A DNA stretch of 10,000 bases. Source: Candidatus Hydrogenedens sp. Its GTDB lineage: Bacteria; Hydrogenedentota; Hydrogenedentia; Hydrogenedentales; Hydrogenedentaceae. Positions 1 to 6,277 of the stretch are shown here, one piece after another; positions within the stretch are counted from its first letter, which is position 1, and every line of letters starts with the position of its first letter. The notes beneath the pieces were generated by a model. That model was not told the origin of the DNA, made no database searches, and saw only the letters and a list, made by a program, of their open reading frames with translations. Both the position numbers and the translations under genes were made by a program. The DNA lies in contig JAIWNQ010000210.1 of NCBI GenBank assembly GCA_020216745.1, forward strand, positions 1-10,000. Direction: 5' to 3'.

Positions 1-1
1 T

Positions 2-466
2 TTAGACGATTCTGCGATACGACGGATTATCATTCCAGAAGCATTCATGGCAACCGACGGAATGCTTAATCTGTATCTAAATATTATGGAAAATCCTGTC
101 GTGTATCCGCAGGTGATAGCTAAGCATGTCCGCGAAGAATTGCCTTTTATGGCAACGGAATCATTATTAATGGCAGGAGTGAAAAAAGGTGGAGACCGTC
201 AAGTACTACATGAAATTATTCGGAAACATGCACAATCTGCTGGGGAATGGGTTAAAAATGAAGGGCAAGAAAATGATTTGTTAGAACGGTTGGCTAATGA
301 CCCAGATTTCCCACTTACTAAAGAAGAAATTATGAACTGCCTTGATGAAAAAGATTTTGTAGGAAGGGCACCACAACAAACCGAAGAATTTGTTAGGGAA
401 ATTATTGACCCGATAATTGAGAAATACTCCAAAATATCGGAGATATCTTCATCTGTTTCGGTATAA
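2..466 (+). CDS. purB: Adenylosuccinate lyase, C-terminal part (5' end outside window)
   Basis: This is the 3' third of an adenylosuccinate lyase, the cytoplasmic enzyme that releases fumarate from SAICAR and from adenylosuccinate in purine synthesis. The reading frame is open from base 2, before the first visible ATG at 47, and 154 residues are visible. They open with LDDSAIRRIIIPEAF, the family block ahead of the C-terminal helical domain. PFMATES, then KKGGDRQVLHEIIRKH and later DFVGRAPQQTEEFV follow in the order and spacing of the long animal-type (human ADSL-like) enzyme, not the shorter B. subtilis-type PurB. The catalytic His and the Ser-loop lie upstream of the window. The gene ends with tandem TAA stops (464-469). 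No GC-rich terminator hairpin follows. The assignment is firm. The type resemblance is judged from memory of the family, not from an alignment. Confidence 0.95.
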   Translation, partial: LDDSAIRRIIIPEAFMATDGMLNLYLNIMENPVVYPQVIAKHVREELPFMATESLLMAGVKKGGDRQVLHEIIRKHAQSAGEWVKNEGQENDLLERLANDPDFPLTKEEIMNCLDEKDFVGRAPQQTEEFVREIIDPIIEKYSKISEISSSVSV

Positions 467-531
467 TAAGAAACTGATAATAAAAAATATTCACACAAGT
501 TTTTATATGAAATAGATAGGTTAAGATAAAC

Positions 532-687
532 TTTTCCACAATTTATACACATTGTATCTAACAAATTAGATTTTTTGAATGCGAGTTTTATAAGTTATTG
601 TAAAACAAATAGATACAAAGTTTCAGGTAAAGATACTTATACAGGACATGTGAGTTTAATAATTGACAAATATCCAATTTATACACA
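532..687 (+). promoter_or_regulatory. Cluster of three DnaA boxes (candidate origin or DnaA-regulated site)
   Basis: Three 9-mers match the DnaA-box consensus TTWTNCACA exactly: TTTTCCACA at 532-540, TTATACACA at 543-551 and TTATACACA at 679-687. All point the same way. The first two are 11 bp apart start to start, one helical turn, and the third is 136 bp further on, close to 13 turns. A one-mismatch site, ATATTCACA, sits at 487-495. A hand estimate from base composition expects about 0.05 such sites in 314 bp on both strands, so three is notable. DnaA binding is inferred. The neighbours are not classical oriC genes. Confidence 0.5.
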
Positions 688-688
688 T
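539..688 (+). repeat. 14-bp direct repeat CAATTTATACACAT
   Basis: The same 14 bases occur at 539-552 and at 675-688. Each copy contains the TTATACACA DnaA-box core plus five flanking bases. The conserved flanks extend the similarity beyond the 9-mer, which suggests a duplicated protein-binding site more than chance. Confidence 0.75.
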
Positions 689-737
689 ACGCATAAAACG
701 TGTTTTTCTATTTTTAATTCCAAACAATCCAAGTCAT

Positions 738-743
738 TATAAT
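738..743 (+). promoter_or_regulatory. Candidate -10 box for rsmD
   Basis: A perfect TATAAT lies 37 bp before the rsmD start codon. At the expected distance upstream only a poor -35 (TTAATT, 714-719) is present. The perfect TTGACA at 663-668 is too far away to pair with it, and its own best -10 (CATACG, 686-691) is weak. The leader just before the rsmD ATG has no clear Shine-Dalgarno sequence. The call rests on the hexamer alone in AT-rich DNA. Confidence 0.35.
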
Positions 744-780
744 TTATCTTATTTTATTAAAATTCAAAAAAGATTAACCA

Positions 781-1317
781 ATGAGAGTAATAGCTGGAAC
801 AGCAAAAGGAACTATATTATTCGCCCCCCGTGGTAGAGAAATTAGACCTACATTAGACCGTGTACGCACTTCTTTGTTCGATATTCTTGGTCGCAAGCTT
901 GAGGGAGCAACATTCCTTGATTTATTTGCCGGCACCGGGGCTAACGGTATTGAGGCTTTAAGCCGTGGGGCAAAGATGACATGGTTTGTAGAAAAATCAA
1001 TCAAAGCCATACAATATATAGAAACGAATTTAAAAAAAACACATCTTACTGAGAAGGCAATCATCATTAAAGCAGAATTGCCACAAGAGGTAAAACTACT
1101 CCCAAAAGGTATAGATATTATTTTTATGGATCCACCTTATAAATTTGATAAATGGGAAGCACTAATTAGAAGTCTAATCCTATTGAACATACCAAAACAT
1201 AATTCAATTATTATACTGGAACACAGTAGTTTTAATCCCCCCTTAGAAGAGTACCCTCCCCTCAAAAAGTATCGTACTGAAAAATATGGTGATACGATTC
1301 TGTCATTTTATTCTTGA
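781..1317 (+). CDS. rsmD: 16S rRNA (guanine(966)-N2)-methyltransferase RsmD
   Basis: RsmD transfers a methyl group from S-adenosylmethionine to N2 of G966 (E. coli numbering) of 16S rRNA during small-subunit assembly. The 178-residue protein has the full family layout. The N-terminal MRVIAGTAKG is followed by IRPTLDRVRTSLFDIL (21-36), the SAM-binding motif I FLDLFAGTG (45-53) with NGIEALSRGA after it, motif II FVEK (69-72) with an acidic residue for the SAM ribose, and the catalytic DPPY (117-120) preceded by IIFM. Length is normal. An in-frame stop at 775-777 makes the ATG at 781 the first possible start, although no clear ribosome binding site precedes it. The gene appears monocistronic, without the coaD neighbour common elsewhere. 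Its TGA stop lies inside the -35 hexamer of the next promoter. Confidence 0.96.
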   Translation: MRVIAGTAKGTILFAPRGREIRPTLDRVRTSLFDILGRKLEGATFLDLFAGTGANGIEALSRGAKMTWFVEKSIKAIQYIETNLKKTHLTEKAIIIKAELPQEVKLLPKGIDIIFMDPPYKFDKWEALIRSLILLNIPKHNSIIILEHSSFNPPLEEYPPLKKYRTEKYGDTILSFYS

Positions 1318-1342
1318 CAAATTTCTTGAAATATGATAAAGT
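1314..1342 (+). promoter_or_regulatory. Candidate nrdR promoter overlapping the rsmD stop codon
   Basis: A perfect TTGACA (1314-1319) includes the rsmD TGA stop (1315-1317). The sequence TATGATAAAGT follows and offers imperfect -10 boxes: GATAAA at 1335-1340 (15-bp spacer) or TAAAGT at 1337-1342 (17 bp). Transcription would start near 1348 and leave a leader of about 105 nt before nrdR. The -35 is strong and the -10 is not. Confidence 0.45.
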
Positions 1343-1373
1343 AGTAAAATACAATATTTATATATTTTTATGT

Positions 1374-1389
1374 ATACTATATATTGTGT
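1374..1389 (+). promoter_or_regulatory. Candidate NrdR box upstream of nrdR
   Basis: ATACTATATATTGTGT matches 15 of 16 positions of the NrdR-box consensus acaCwAtATaTwGtgt as I recall it. The only mismatch is the second base, T for C. It lies 64 bp before the nrdR start and just downstream of the likely transcription start, a position suited to repression. NrdR boxes usually come in pairs about 31-32 bp apart centre to centre. No good second copy is seen at that spacing, only weak AT-rich partial matches near 1349 and 1411. The location in front of nrdR suggests autoregulation. Confidence 0.55.
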
Positions 1390-1453
1390 ATATATTTTAG
1401 GACGAAAATATTTCAATATGATGTAGTAAATTAAAAGTGATAAGGAAAAATTT

Positions 1454-1945
1454 ATGAAATGTCCTTTCTGTAACCATTCTCGGAGTAAGGTTGTTGATAG
1501 CAGAACCTCTTTAGAAGGGAATGCCATCCGCAGGCGAAGGGAATGTTTGAAATGTGGCCGTAGATATACCAGTTATGAACGTGTAGAGGAAGTGAGTTCG
1601 ATGGTAATAAAGAAAGATGGTAGACATGAAAATTACCAGCGATGGAAAGTGAAGCAAGGTATCATCAAGGCTATTCACAAGCGTCCTATCAGTTTGGAGC
1701 AGGTTGAGGCATTAATTGATGACGTTGAAAAAACGGTGTTCAATGCAGGTAAACAGGAAGTTACTACACAAGAAATTGGGGAAGCAGTTATTCAGCGGTT
1801 AAAGAAATTAGATGAAGTTGCTTATGTTCGTTTTGCTTCTGTATACAGGCAATTCCGTGATATTAATGAATTTATGGACGAACTTAAAGGGATGTTAAAC
1901 ACAGCAGGAAGTTCGGAAATAAATTCACCTGTTAAAAATGTTTAA
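1454..1945 (+). CDS. nrdR: Transcriptional repressor NrdR
   Basis: NrdR is the Zn-ribbon/ATP-cone repressor of ribonucleotide reductase genes. It senses ATP/dATP through the cone and binds paired NrdR boxes. The 163-residue protein begins with MKCPFC, and its zinc ribbon ligands are C3, C6, C31 and C34, enclosing the basic stretch AIRRRRECLKCGRRYTSYER used for DNA contact. The ATP-cone runs from about 48 to 138 (VIKKDGRHENYQRWKVKQGI, then QEIGEAVIQRLKKLDEVAYVRFASVYRQF). The remaining 20 or so residues (GMLNTAGSSEI onward) are an ordinary divergent tail. AGGA at 1443-1446 sits 7 nt before the ATG and supports this start. No nrd reductase gene is in the window, so its targets lie elsewhere, except for the possible self-site at 1374-1389. 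Confidence 0.97.
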   Translation: MKCPFCNHSRSKVVDSRTSLEGNAIRRRRECLKCGRRYTSYERVEEVSSMVIKKDGRHENYQRWKVKQGIIKAIHKRPISLEQVEALIDDVEKTVFNAGKQEVTTQEIGEAVIQRLKKLDEVAYVRFASVYRQFRDINEFMDELKGMLNTAGSSEINSPVKNV

Positions 1946-2019
1946 TTAAAGACAATTGAATAATGGATGAGACCAATATAGAGACCACTTACTATCATTT
2001 CATAATAGCCCTTTCCCGT

Positions 2020-2078
2020 GGGCGGTGTAACAACCCTCCCCATACCCTGGTCCCCTTTTCCTCTATGTTACACCGCCC
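2020..2078. repeat. Perfect 13-bp GC-rich inverted repeat (hairpin, 33-nt loop)
   Basis: GGGCGGTGTAACA (2020-2032) is perfectly repeated in inverse as TGTTACACCGCCC (2066-2078), with a 33-nt pyrimidine-rich loop between. A T-run (2086-2090) follows after seven more bases. The element is far more GC-rich than its surroundings. It could serve as a terminator for nrdR, although the long loop and the distance to the T-run are atypical. It could also be a leader structure for the next gene or a dispersed palindromic repeat. TTCCC occurs just outside both ends (2013-2017 and 2079-2083) but is not exactly flush on the left, so a target-site duplication is not established. Confidence 0.7.
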
Positions 2079-2108
2079 TTCCCTATTTTTGACTTTGGAT
2101 AAAAATAT

Positions 2109-4160
2109 ATGGGTGTCAATCGTCTAAAACATTCAAAAAGTTTATATCTCCAATCTCATGCGGATGACCTTGTTGATTGGTATCCTTGGTCAAGGGAAGC
2201 CCTAAAAAAGGCAAAAGATGAGCACAAACCAATTTTTCTGTCTATTGGTTATTCTGCATGTCATTGGTGTCATGTCATGCAAAATGAATGTTTTCGAAAC
2301 GAAGAAATTGCAACGTTGTTAAACCAGGCTTTTGTATCTATAAAAGTAGACCGTGAAGAGTATCCACATATTGATGAGATGTATATGCATTTTGTTGTCC
2401 AAACAACTGGGAATGGTGGTTGGCCCTTATCTGTATTTTTAACTCCTGATTTAAAGCCGTTCTTTGGGGGAACTTATTTTCCCCCATTCTCTATCGGTTC
2501 TCATCCTGGGTTTACCACTATTTTAAGATACATTATTAAAATATGGAATGAACAAAAAGAACAGATAGAAATAGCAAGTTCTAAATTTATCGAGACTATT
2601 CAAGCACAATTAGCCTCCTCTCCACCTGTTGACTCGGATGTGAAGTACAAACCTATTTTAGAAAATGCTTATACCTCATTAGTTAAAAGTTTTGACAAAG
2701 AGAATTCTGGTTGGGGAATGGAACCTAAATTTCCGCCCACACTTATCTTACAATTTTTGCTTAACTATTCAAAGGCTTATCGGTCTCATGAAGCATGGGA
2801 GATTGTATACAAAACGCTTATTACTTTGGCATTATCGGGGATTTTTGACCACATCGGAGGTGGCTTCCATAGATATTGTACAGACCGAATATGGCATATT
2901 CCACATTTTGAAAAAATGCTTTATGATAATGCACAATTGGCAAACCTATACATTGATGCTTATGCATTTTCTCGTTTTGACTTTTTTCGATACATCGCTC
3001 AAAAAACACTAACGTATCTTATAAGAGAATTACATTCGTCTAATGATGGTTTTTATTCTTCACAAGATGCAGATAGTGAACATATTGAAGGTAAATATTA
3101 TGTTTGGTCCTATGAGGAGATACAGAATTTATTAGGAGCAGATACGAACAGTTTTTGTAATTTTTTTGGGGTTGAAAAAGAAGGGAATTGGAAAGAACCT
3201 TATTTTACAGAACCTCAGCATATTTCCCGTGGCAATATACTTGACCCAAAGTATGCAGGGATGTTCCATAAAGGTTATGAATACTGTATTGAGAGGTATA
3301 TGAGGTATCAGCCTCTGTTACATCATCTGTATTTACATCGAGAAAAGAGGGTAAAACCGCTTGTAGACAACAAATGTGTAAGCTCATGGAATGCACTTGC
3401 GATTAGTGTGTTTGCAAAGTCCGCATGTATTCTTAATTCCTATAATGAACTGTACCAGAAATTAGCAGTAGAGACTGCAAAATTATACTTAGCAGAATTT
3501 GACAGCTACGGTTTTCTTCCGCATATTCTGCATAACTCGGATATTGAAGGACTGCTTGAAGACTATACGCTCTTTACCTCCGCACTATTAGACCTGTATG
3601 AACTTACATTAGATAAGTATTGGTTAAATAAGGCAATGGTGTTAGTAGAACGATGGATAGATGATTTTTCTAAAGAGGATGAGATTGGATATTATCATGT
3701 ATCATCAAAACAACGGGGGGATTTTCCTATTCAAACAAAACCAATATTTGACCAGCAGGAACCATCAGGAAACGCATCCGCAGGATTTGTATTAGCAAGA
3801 ATTGGTAGGTTGGTTAGTTCTGAGTATTTAGATCTGGCAGGGCAATTATGCTCAGCATATATAAATTGGATACAAAAGGCTCCGAATGCGTTTCCATCAT
3901 GGCTACATACTCTCCTTTACTTAGAACATCCAGCTGTGGAGTGCACTATCTTTGGGAAGGGAATGCATCTTTATCCTCAACCTTTATTAAGTTCAATTTA
4001 TAGTATTCATTACCCATTTTTTATTTTTAAGAAATGTGAGAGCTCTATTTCTGAACCACAAGATGCTATTGCTATGTTTTGCTTTCAGCATTCCTGTTCT
4101 CCGCCTATCTATCGAATTGATGAAATTCCAACAGCATTCCAACAGATTTTAAAATTGTAA
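2109..4160 (+). CDS. DUF255 thioredoxin-fold protein (YyaL / SPATA20 family)
   Basis: This is a member of the widespread thioredoxin-like DUF255 family (B. subtilis YyaL, mammalian SPATA20/SSP411). The precise reaction is not established in general. The N-terminal thioredoxin-like domain (about 1-165) opens with the family block [24 protein letters not shown] and has the CxxC motif SACHWCHVM (C51, C54), then [15 protein letters not shown] and [20 protein letters not shown]. An extra Cys (C61) lies close to the CxxC. A long alpha/alpha-toroid, glycosidase-like region follows with the conserved blocks HIGGGFHRY (about 248-256), [18 protein letters not shown] (about 264-281), SSWNALAI and [10 protein letters not shown]. 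At 683 residues it is full length. An in-frame stop at 2100-2102 fixes 2109 as the first ATG, and only a weak GGA (2097-2099) serves as ribosome binding site. No signal peptide is seen, so it is probably cytoplasmic. Confidence 0.93.
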   Translation: MGVNRLKHSKSLYLQSHADDLVDWYPWSREALKKAKDEHKPIFLSIGYSACHWCHVMQNECFRNEEIATLLNQAFVSIKVDREEYPHIDEMYMHFVVQTTGNGGWPLSVFLTPDLKPFFGGTYFPPFSIGSHPGFTTILRYIIKIWNEQKEQIEIASSKFIETIQAQLASSPPVDSDVKYKPILENAYTSLVKSFDKENSGWGMEPKFPPTLILQFLLNYSKAYRSHEAWEIVYKTLITLALSGIFDHIGGGFHRYCTDRIWHIPHFEKMLYDNAQLANLYIDAYAFSRFDFFRYIAQKTLTYLIRELHSSNDGFYSSQDADSEHIEGKYYVWSYEEIQNLLGADTNSFCNFFGVEKEGNWKEPYFTEPQHISRGNILDPKYAGMFHKGYEYCIERYMRYQPLLHHLYLHREKRVKPLVDNKCVSSWNALAISVFAKSACILNSYNELYQKLAVETAKLYLAEFDSYGFLPHILHNSDIEGLLEDYTLFTSALLDLYELTLDKYWLNKAMVLVERWIDDFSKEDEIGYYHVSSKQRGDFPIQTKPIFDQQEPSGNASAGFVLARIGRLVSSEYLDLAGQLCSAYINWIQKAPNAFPSWLHTLLYLEHPAVECTIFGKGMHLYPQPLLSSIYSIHYPFFIFKKCESSISEPQDAIAMFCFQHSCSPPIYRIDEIPTAFQQILKL

Positions 4161-4168
4161 TGGCACAT

Positions 4169-5956
4169 TTATTTTTTCTGCTCTTCTTTTAGCAAAGAAA
4201 TTAGTTGGGCGAAACGTGGTGCATTGTTAGGGTCAGCGGTAACAAGAACCTCATGAGCATTTAAGATAAAGTCGACCATCCTTCCCTGTGGTGTCGGAAT
4301 AGTTATTGGTGAGAGTTCTGATGGTAATGGTTCGGGCTCAAATGAGAAATAGATAAGTGTATCTGCAAGACCTAATTCGCTAAATTCTTTAAGTAAAGAC
4401 TGACTGATGTTTTGTAGGGATATTTGAGGCAACTCTCCTTGTTCTGAGAAATAACATAATTGATGAAGAACACCAAAAAAGGTGCTTTCTAATTGAGTAC
4501 ATTCTTTAAAATCGAATACCCATCGTTTTATATCTTTTCTTTCCTCTTTAAGTTTTTGTAGAAAGTCATTTAACCCATATGCTTCTCTCCATGTTCCAAT
4601 ACCTATTATTTTCAAATAACATGTATCCCCTTTTATGGCGTGAAGGATACCATGTGTTGAGACATTACTACTTGACAAAATAGGTTCCTGTGCGGGGTAA
4701 TAAACAATGGTTTCTTTGTCTTGGCCTTTTAGGGTAAGCCAAATCAAAGTCATATCATCTTTTTGTAGTTTATGTTGAGTCCATCTATTTGTTTGTTCTT
4801 CAAGGAGGCGGACCATCTCCTGTGGATTTCCCGAATCCTTCTGAAGGAGCTGGGTTAGTTTTTGTTGGTCAAACTTTTCTCCAGAAGGATCTTCAAGATT
4901 AACAATCCCATCGGTATAGAACAGGAATGTATCTCCCCAATCCCACGAGAAGGTCATTGATGTAAAATTCGCTTTTGATACAATGCCGAGAGCAGGGGCT
5001 GGCACACGTATTATTTCTATACTATTGTCAGATTGGTGTCGCCATAATATTGAAGGATGCCCTGCATTACAAACTTCTATGCTCTTTTTCTGGAAGTCAA
5101 TAATGGCATAGCACAATGACATAAACATTTCATAACCAAAAGGACCAAATACTAATTTTTCATTCAGGCTTTTTAACAATTCCTTCGGTGTAATAATTTC
5201 ATATCCACCACGCTCTAAATCGCACTTTGGCTGAAATGCATATTTTAAGAAGGTAGTTACTAATGCAGAGCCGATGCCATGACCTGAAGTATCTGCGATA
5301 TAAACACCGATACGATTTTCATCTAATTGAAAAATATCAAACAAATCTCCTCCAATTCGATTTAATGGTTGGTAATAAACGGAGGCTGATAATTCTTGAT
5401 GTCTTGGAATTATTTTCGGCAGTAATGCCCGTTGTATCCTTTCCGCCCGTCGCAAATCTTGCTGGAACATTTCTGTTTGAGCCTGAACTAATTGATATGC
5501 AAGTTCTAATTCAGCGAGGCGATTTTCCAATTCTGTATTTTTCTGCTGAATCTCTAAAAGCAATTGTTCGTTATATTCTTTTATCCGTTTGTGCTCTATG
5601 GCACGGTCAATTTGATGTATGCATACATCCCACGAATCAATAGGTTTTAATATGAAATCGTAAGCACCACGATGGACTGCTTCCACAACATCTTGAATTC
5701 TTGTTGTACCAGATAAAACAATTTTTATAATATGGGGTTTATTTTCGTTAAGCCACGACATTAACCCAAAGCCAGACATGTCCCCCTGCAAATAGAGGTC
5801 AATTAAAACAATGTCAAACTCGTGCTCGGATAAAATCTTTATTGCCTCTTCGCCTGACCTACATGTTTGGACATCATAACCCCTTTTAGTCAATACTCTT
5901 TCCATCAAGACACAAATGGACGGATCATCGTCAACGACAAATAAAGAAGCCCTCAT
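4169..5956 (-). CDS. Response regulator with PP2C (RsbU/SpoIIE-type) phosphatase and STAS domain
   Basis: This 595-residue signalling protein is predicted to dephosphorylate a phosphoserine on an anti-sigma-antagonist protein when its receiver is activated. The receiver (about 1-120) has acidic D9-D11, phosphoacceptor D53 in IDLYLQG, S82 and K104 in LKP. A coiled-coil linker (about 121-180) leads to the PPM/PP2C phosphatase (about 185-408). Its metal-binding motifs are complete: GGDLFD (202-207), ADTSGHG (221-227), NAGH (297-300), TDG (348-350) and DDMT (400-403). Residues about 432-540 look like a STAS domain, with VFDFKECTQLESTFFGVLHQL placing a possible phospho-acceptor Ser/Thr at S491/T492. 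A helical tail (about 558-595) follows. AAGGAAGG (complement of 5964-5973) lies 7 nt before the ATG and supports the start. It converges on the DUF255 gene with 8 bp between stops and diverges from the M4 protease gene. The STAS call is less certain than the other two domains. Confidence 0.93.
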   Translation of the reverse strand: MRASLFVVDDDPSICVLMERVLTKRGYDVQTCRSGEEAIKILSEHEFDIVLIDLYLQGDMSGFGLMSWLNENKPHIIKIVLSGTTRIQDVVEAVHRGAYDFILKPIDSWDVCIHQIDRAIEHKRIKEYNEQLLLEIQQKNTELENRLAELELAYQLVQAQTEMFQQDLRRAERIQRALLPKIIPRHQELSASVYYQPLNRIGGDLFDIFQLDENRIGVYIADTSGHGIGSALVTTFLKYAFQPKCDLERGGYEIITPKELLKSLNEKLVFGPFGYEMFMSLCYAIIDFQKKSIEVCNAGHPSILWRHQSDNSIEIIRVPAPALGIVSKANFTSMTFSWDWGDTFLFYTDGIVNLEDPSGEKFDQQKLTQLLQKDSGNPQEMVRLLEEQTNRWTQHKLQKDDMTLIWLTLKGQDKETIVYYPAQEPILSSSNVSTHGILHAIKGDTCYLKIIGIGTWREAYGLNDFLQKLKEERKDIKRWVFDFKECTQLESTFFGVLHQLCYFSEQGELPQISLQNISQSLLKEFSELGLADTLIYFSFEPEPLPSELSPITIPTPQGRMVDFILNAHEVLVTADPNNAPRFAQLISLLKEEQKK

Positions 5957-6116
5957 TTTATATTTCCTTCCTTATTGTTTTTGAAGAATATTTGATAGAA
6001 TATATAAATCATTGAAATTCAAATTTATTTGTGTCTATTAATCATGATAACATACTTCATATATTAATTATACCTTTATAAATAAATAGAAACGAGAAAT
6101 TTTTTACTAATAATTT

Positions 6117-6145
6117 GATATAATAAAAATTTGAAATGTTGTCAA
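6117..6145 (-). promoter_or_regulatory. Candidate promoter for the phosphatase gene
   Basis: Read on the minus strand, a perfect TTGACA (6145 down to 6140) is followed after 17 bp by TATATC (6122 down to 6117), a 4-of-6 match to TATAAT. This would give a leader of about 150 nt. An alternative -10 on this strand, TATAAT at 6072-6067, lacks a -35. Confidence 0.4.
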
Positions 6146-6153
6146 TATTTTTC

Positions 6154-6182
6154 TTGACATTTTATTCCGATAATTGTAAAAA
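6154..6182 (+). promoter_or_regulatory. Candidate promoter for the M4 protease gene
   Basis: A perfect TTGACA (6154-6159) is followed after 17 bp by TAAAAA (6177-6182), a 4-of-6 match to the -10 consensus. The expected start is near 6189, about 89 nt before the ATG. The -35 lies 8 bp from the oppositely oriented -35 assigned to the phosphatase gene. Confidence 0.45.
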
Positions 6183-6264
6183 TAAAGTAGTAAGTAGTAA
6201 GGAGTTAAAAACAGAAATTTATATTGATGATTAAAAAAATAAATAATAATTAAGTTTAATTTCT

Positions 6265-6268
6265 GGAG
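6265..6268 (+). promoter_or_regulatory. Ribosome binding site of the M4 protease gene
   Basis: GGAG lies 9 nt before the ATG at 6278 and supports that start, which is followed directly by a convincing signal peptide. Its first base belongs to the right arm of the 8-bp inverted repeat 6212-6219/6258-6265, so a folded leader could partly mask it. Confidence 0.6.
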
Positions 6269-6277
6269 AAATATATT

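Larger units (their letters stand above)
467..780. other. AT-rich intergenic region between purB and rsmD
   Basis: This 314-bp stretch has no credible gene on either strand. It holds three consensus DnaA boxes and a 14-bp direct repeat (separate entries), a perfect TTGACA at 663-668, and a perfect TATAAT at 738-743 within a very A/T-rich run (about 735-777) that leads to rsmD. The composition and box content would suit a replication origin or a DnaA-controlled promoter. Neither can be shown from this window, because no dnaA, dnaN or rpmH gene is in view. Confidence 0.7.
5957..6277. other. AT-rich divergent intergenic region
   Basis: This 321-bp stretch separates the divergent phosphatase and protease genes. 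It is very A/T-rich and has no credible gene. It holds back-to-back TTGACA hexamers (separate entries), an extended -10-like TGATATAAT at 6116-6124 on the + strand without a good -35, a short tandem duplication around 6186-6200 (AGTAGTA twice), and an 8-bp inverted repeat CAGAAATT (6212-6219) / AATTTCTG (6258-6265) whose right arm touches the protease ribosome binding site. Confidence 0.7.

Noticed and set aside
649..668. TGTGA, 10 bp, TGACA around the TTGACA at 663 as a third copy of the mirrored -35 arrangement seen at 6140 and 1301
   Set aside because: It contains a mismatch in the first arm and no convincing -10 follows. With such short arms, a shared operator across the three places is not supported.
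1385..1393. TGTGTATAT as a reverse-strand DnaA box upstream of nrdR
   Set aside because: It has one mismatch and is fully explained by the overlapping NrdR-box match at 1374-1389.
1969..1987. Direct repeat GAGACCA (1969-1975 and 1981-1987) as an operator
   Set aside because: It is only seven bases, asymmetric and not related to a recognisable promoter.
1963..2127. A 54-codon open frame (starting MDETNIETTYY) crossing the GC-rich hairpin and overlapping the DUF255 gene start
   Set aside because: There is no ribosome binding site, the frame runs through both arms of the palindrome, the composition is not protein-like, and it overlaps the real gene in another frame.
5263..5643. Open frame (126 codons) on the plus strand within the phosphatase gene
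   Set aside because: It is opposite the coiled coil and the conserved GGDLFD and ADTSGHG motifs of the real gene and has no family features.
6227..6253. Tiny frame MIKKINNN in the protease leader as a leader peptide
   Set aside because: Eight codons of A/T-rich sequence with no ribosome binding site at proper distance (AAGGAG at 6199-6204 is 22 nt away). Such frames arise readily by chance.
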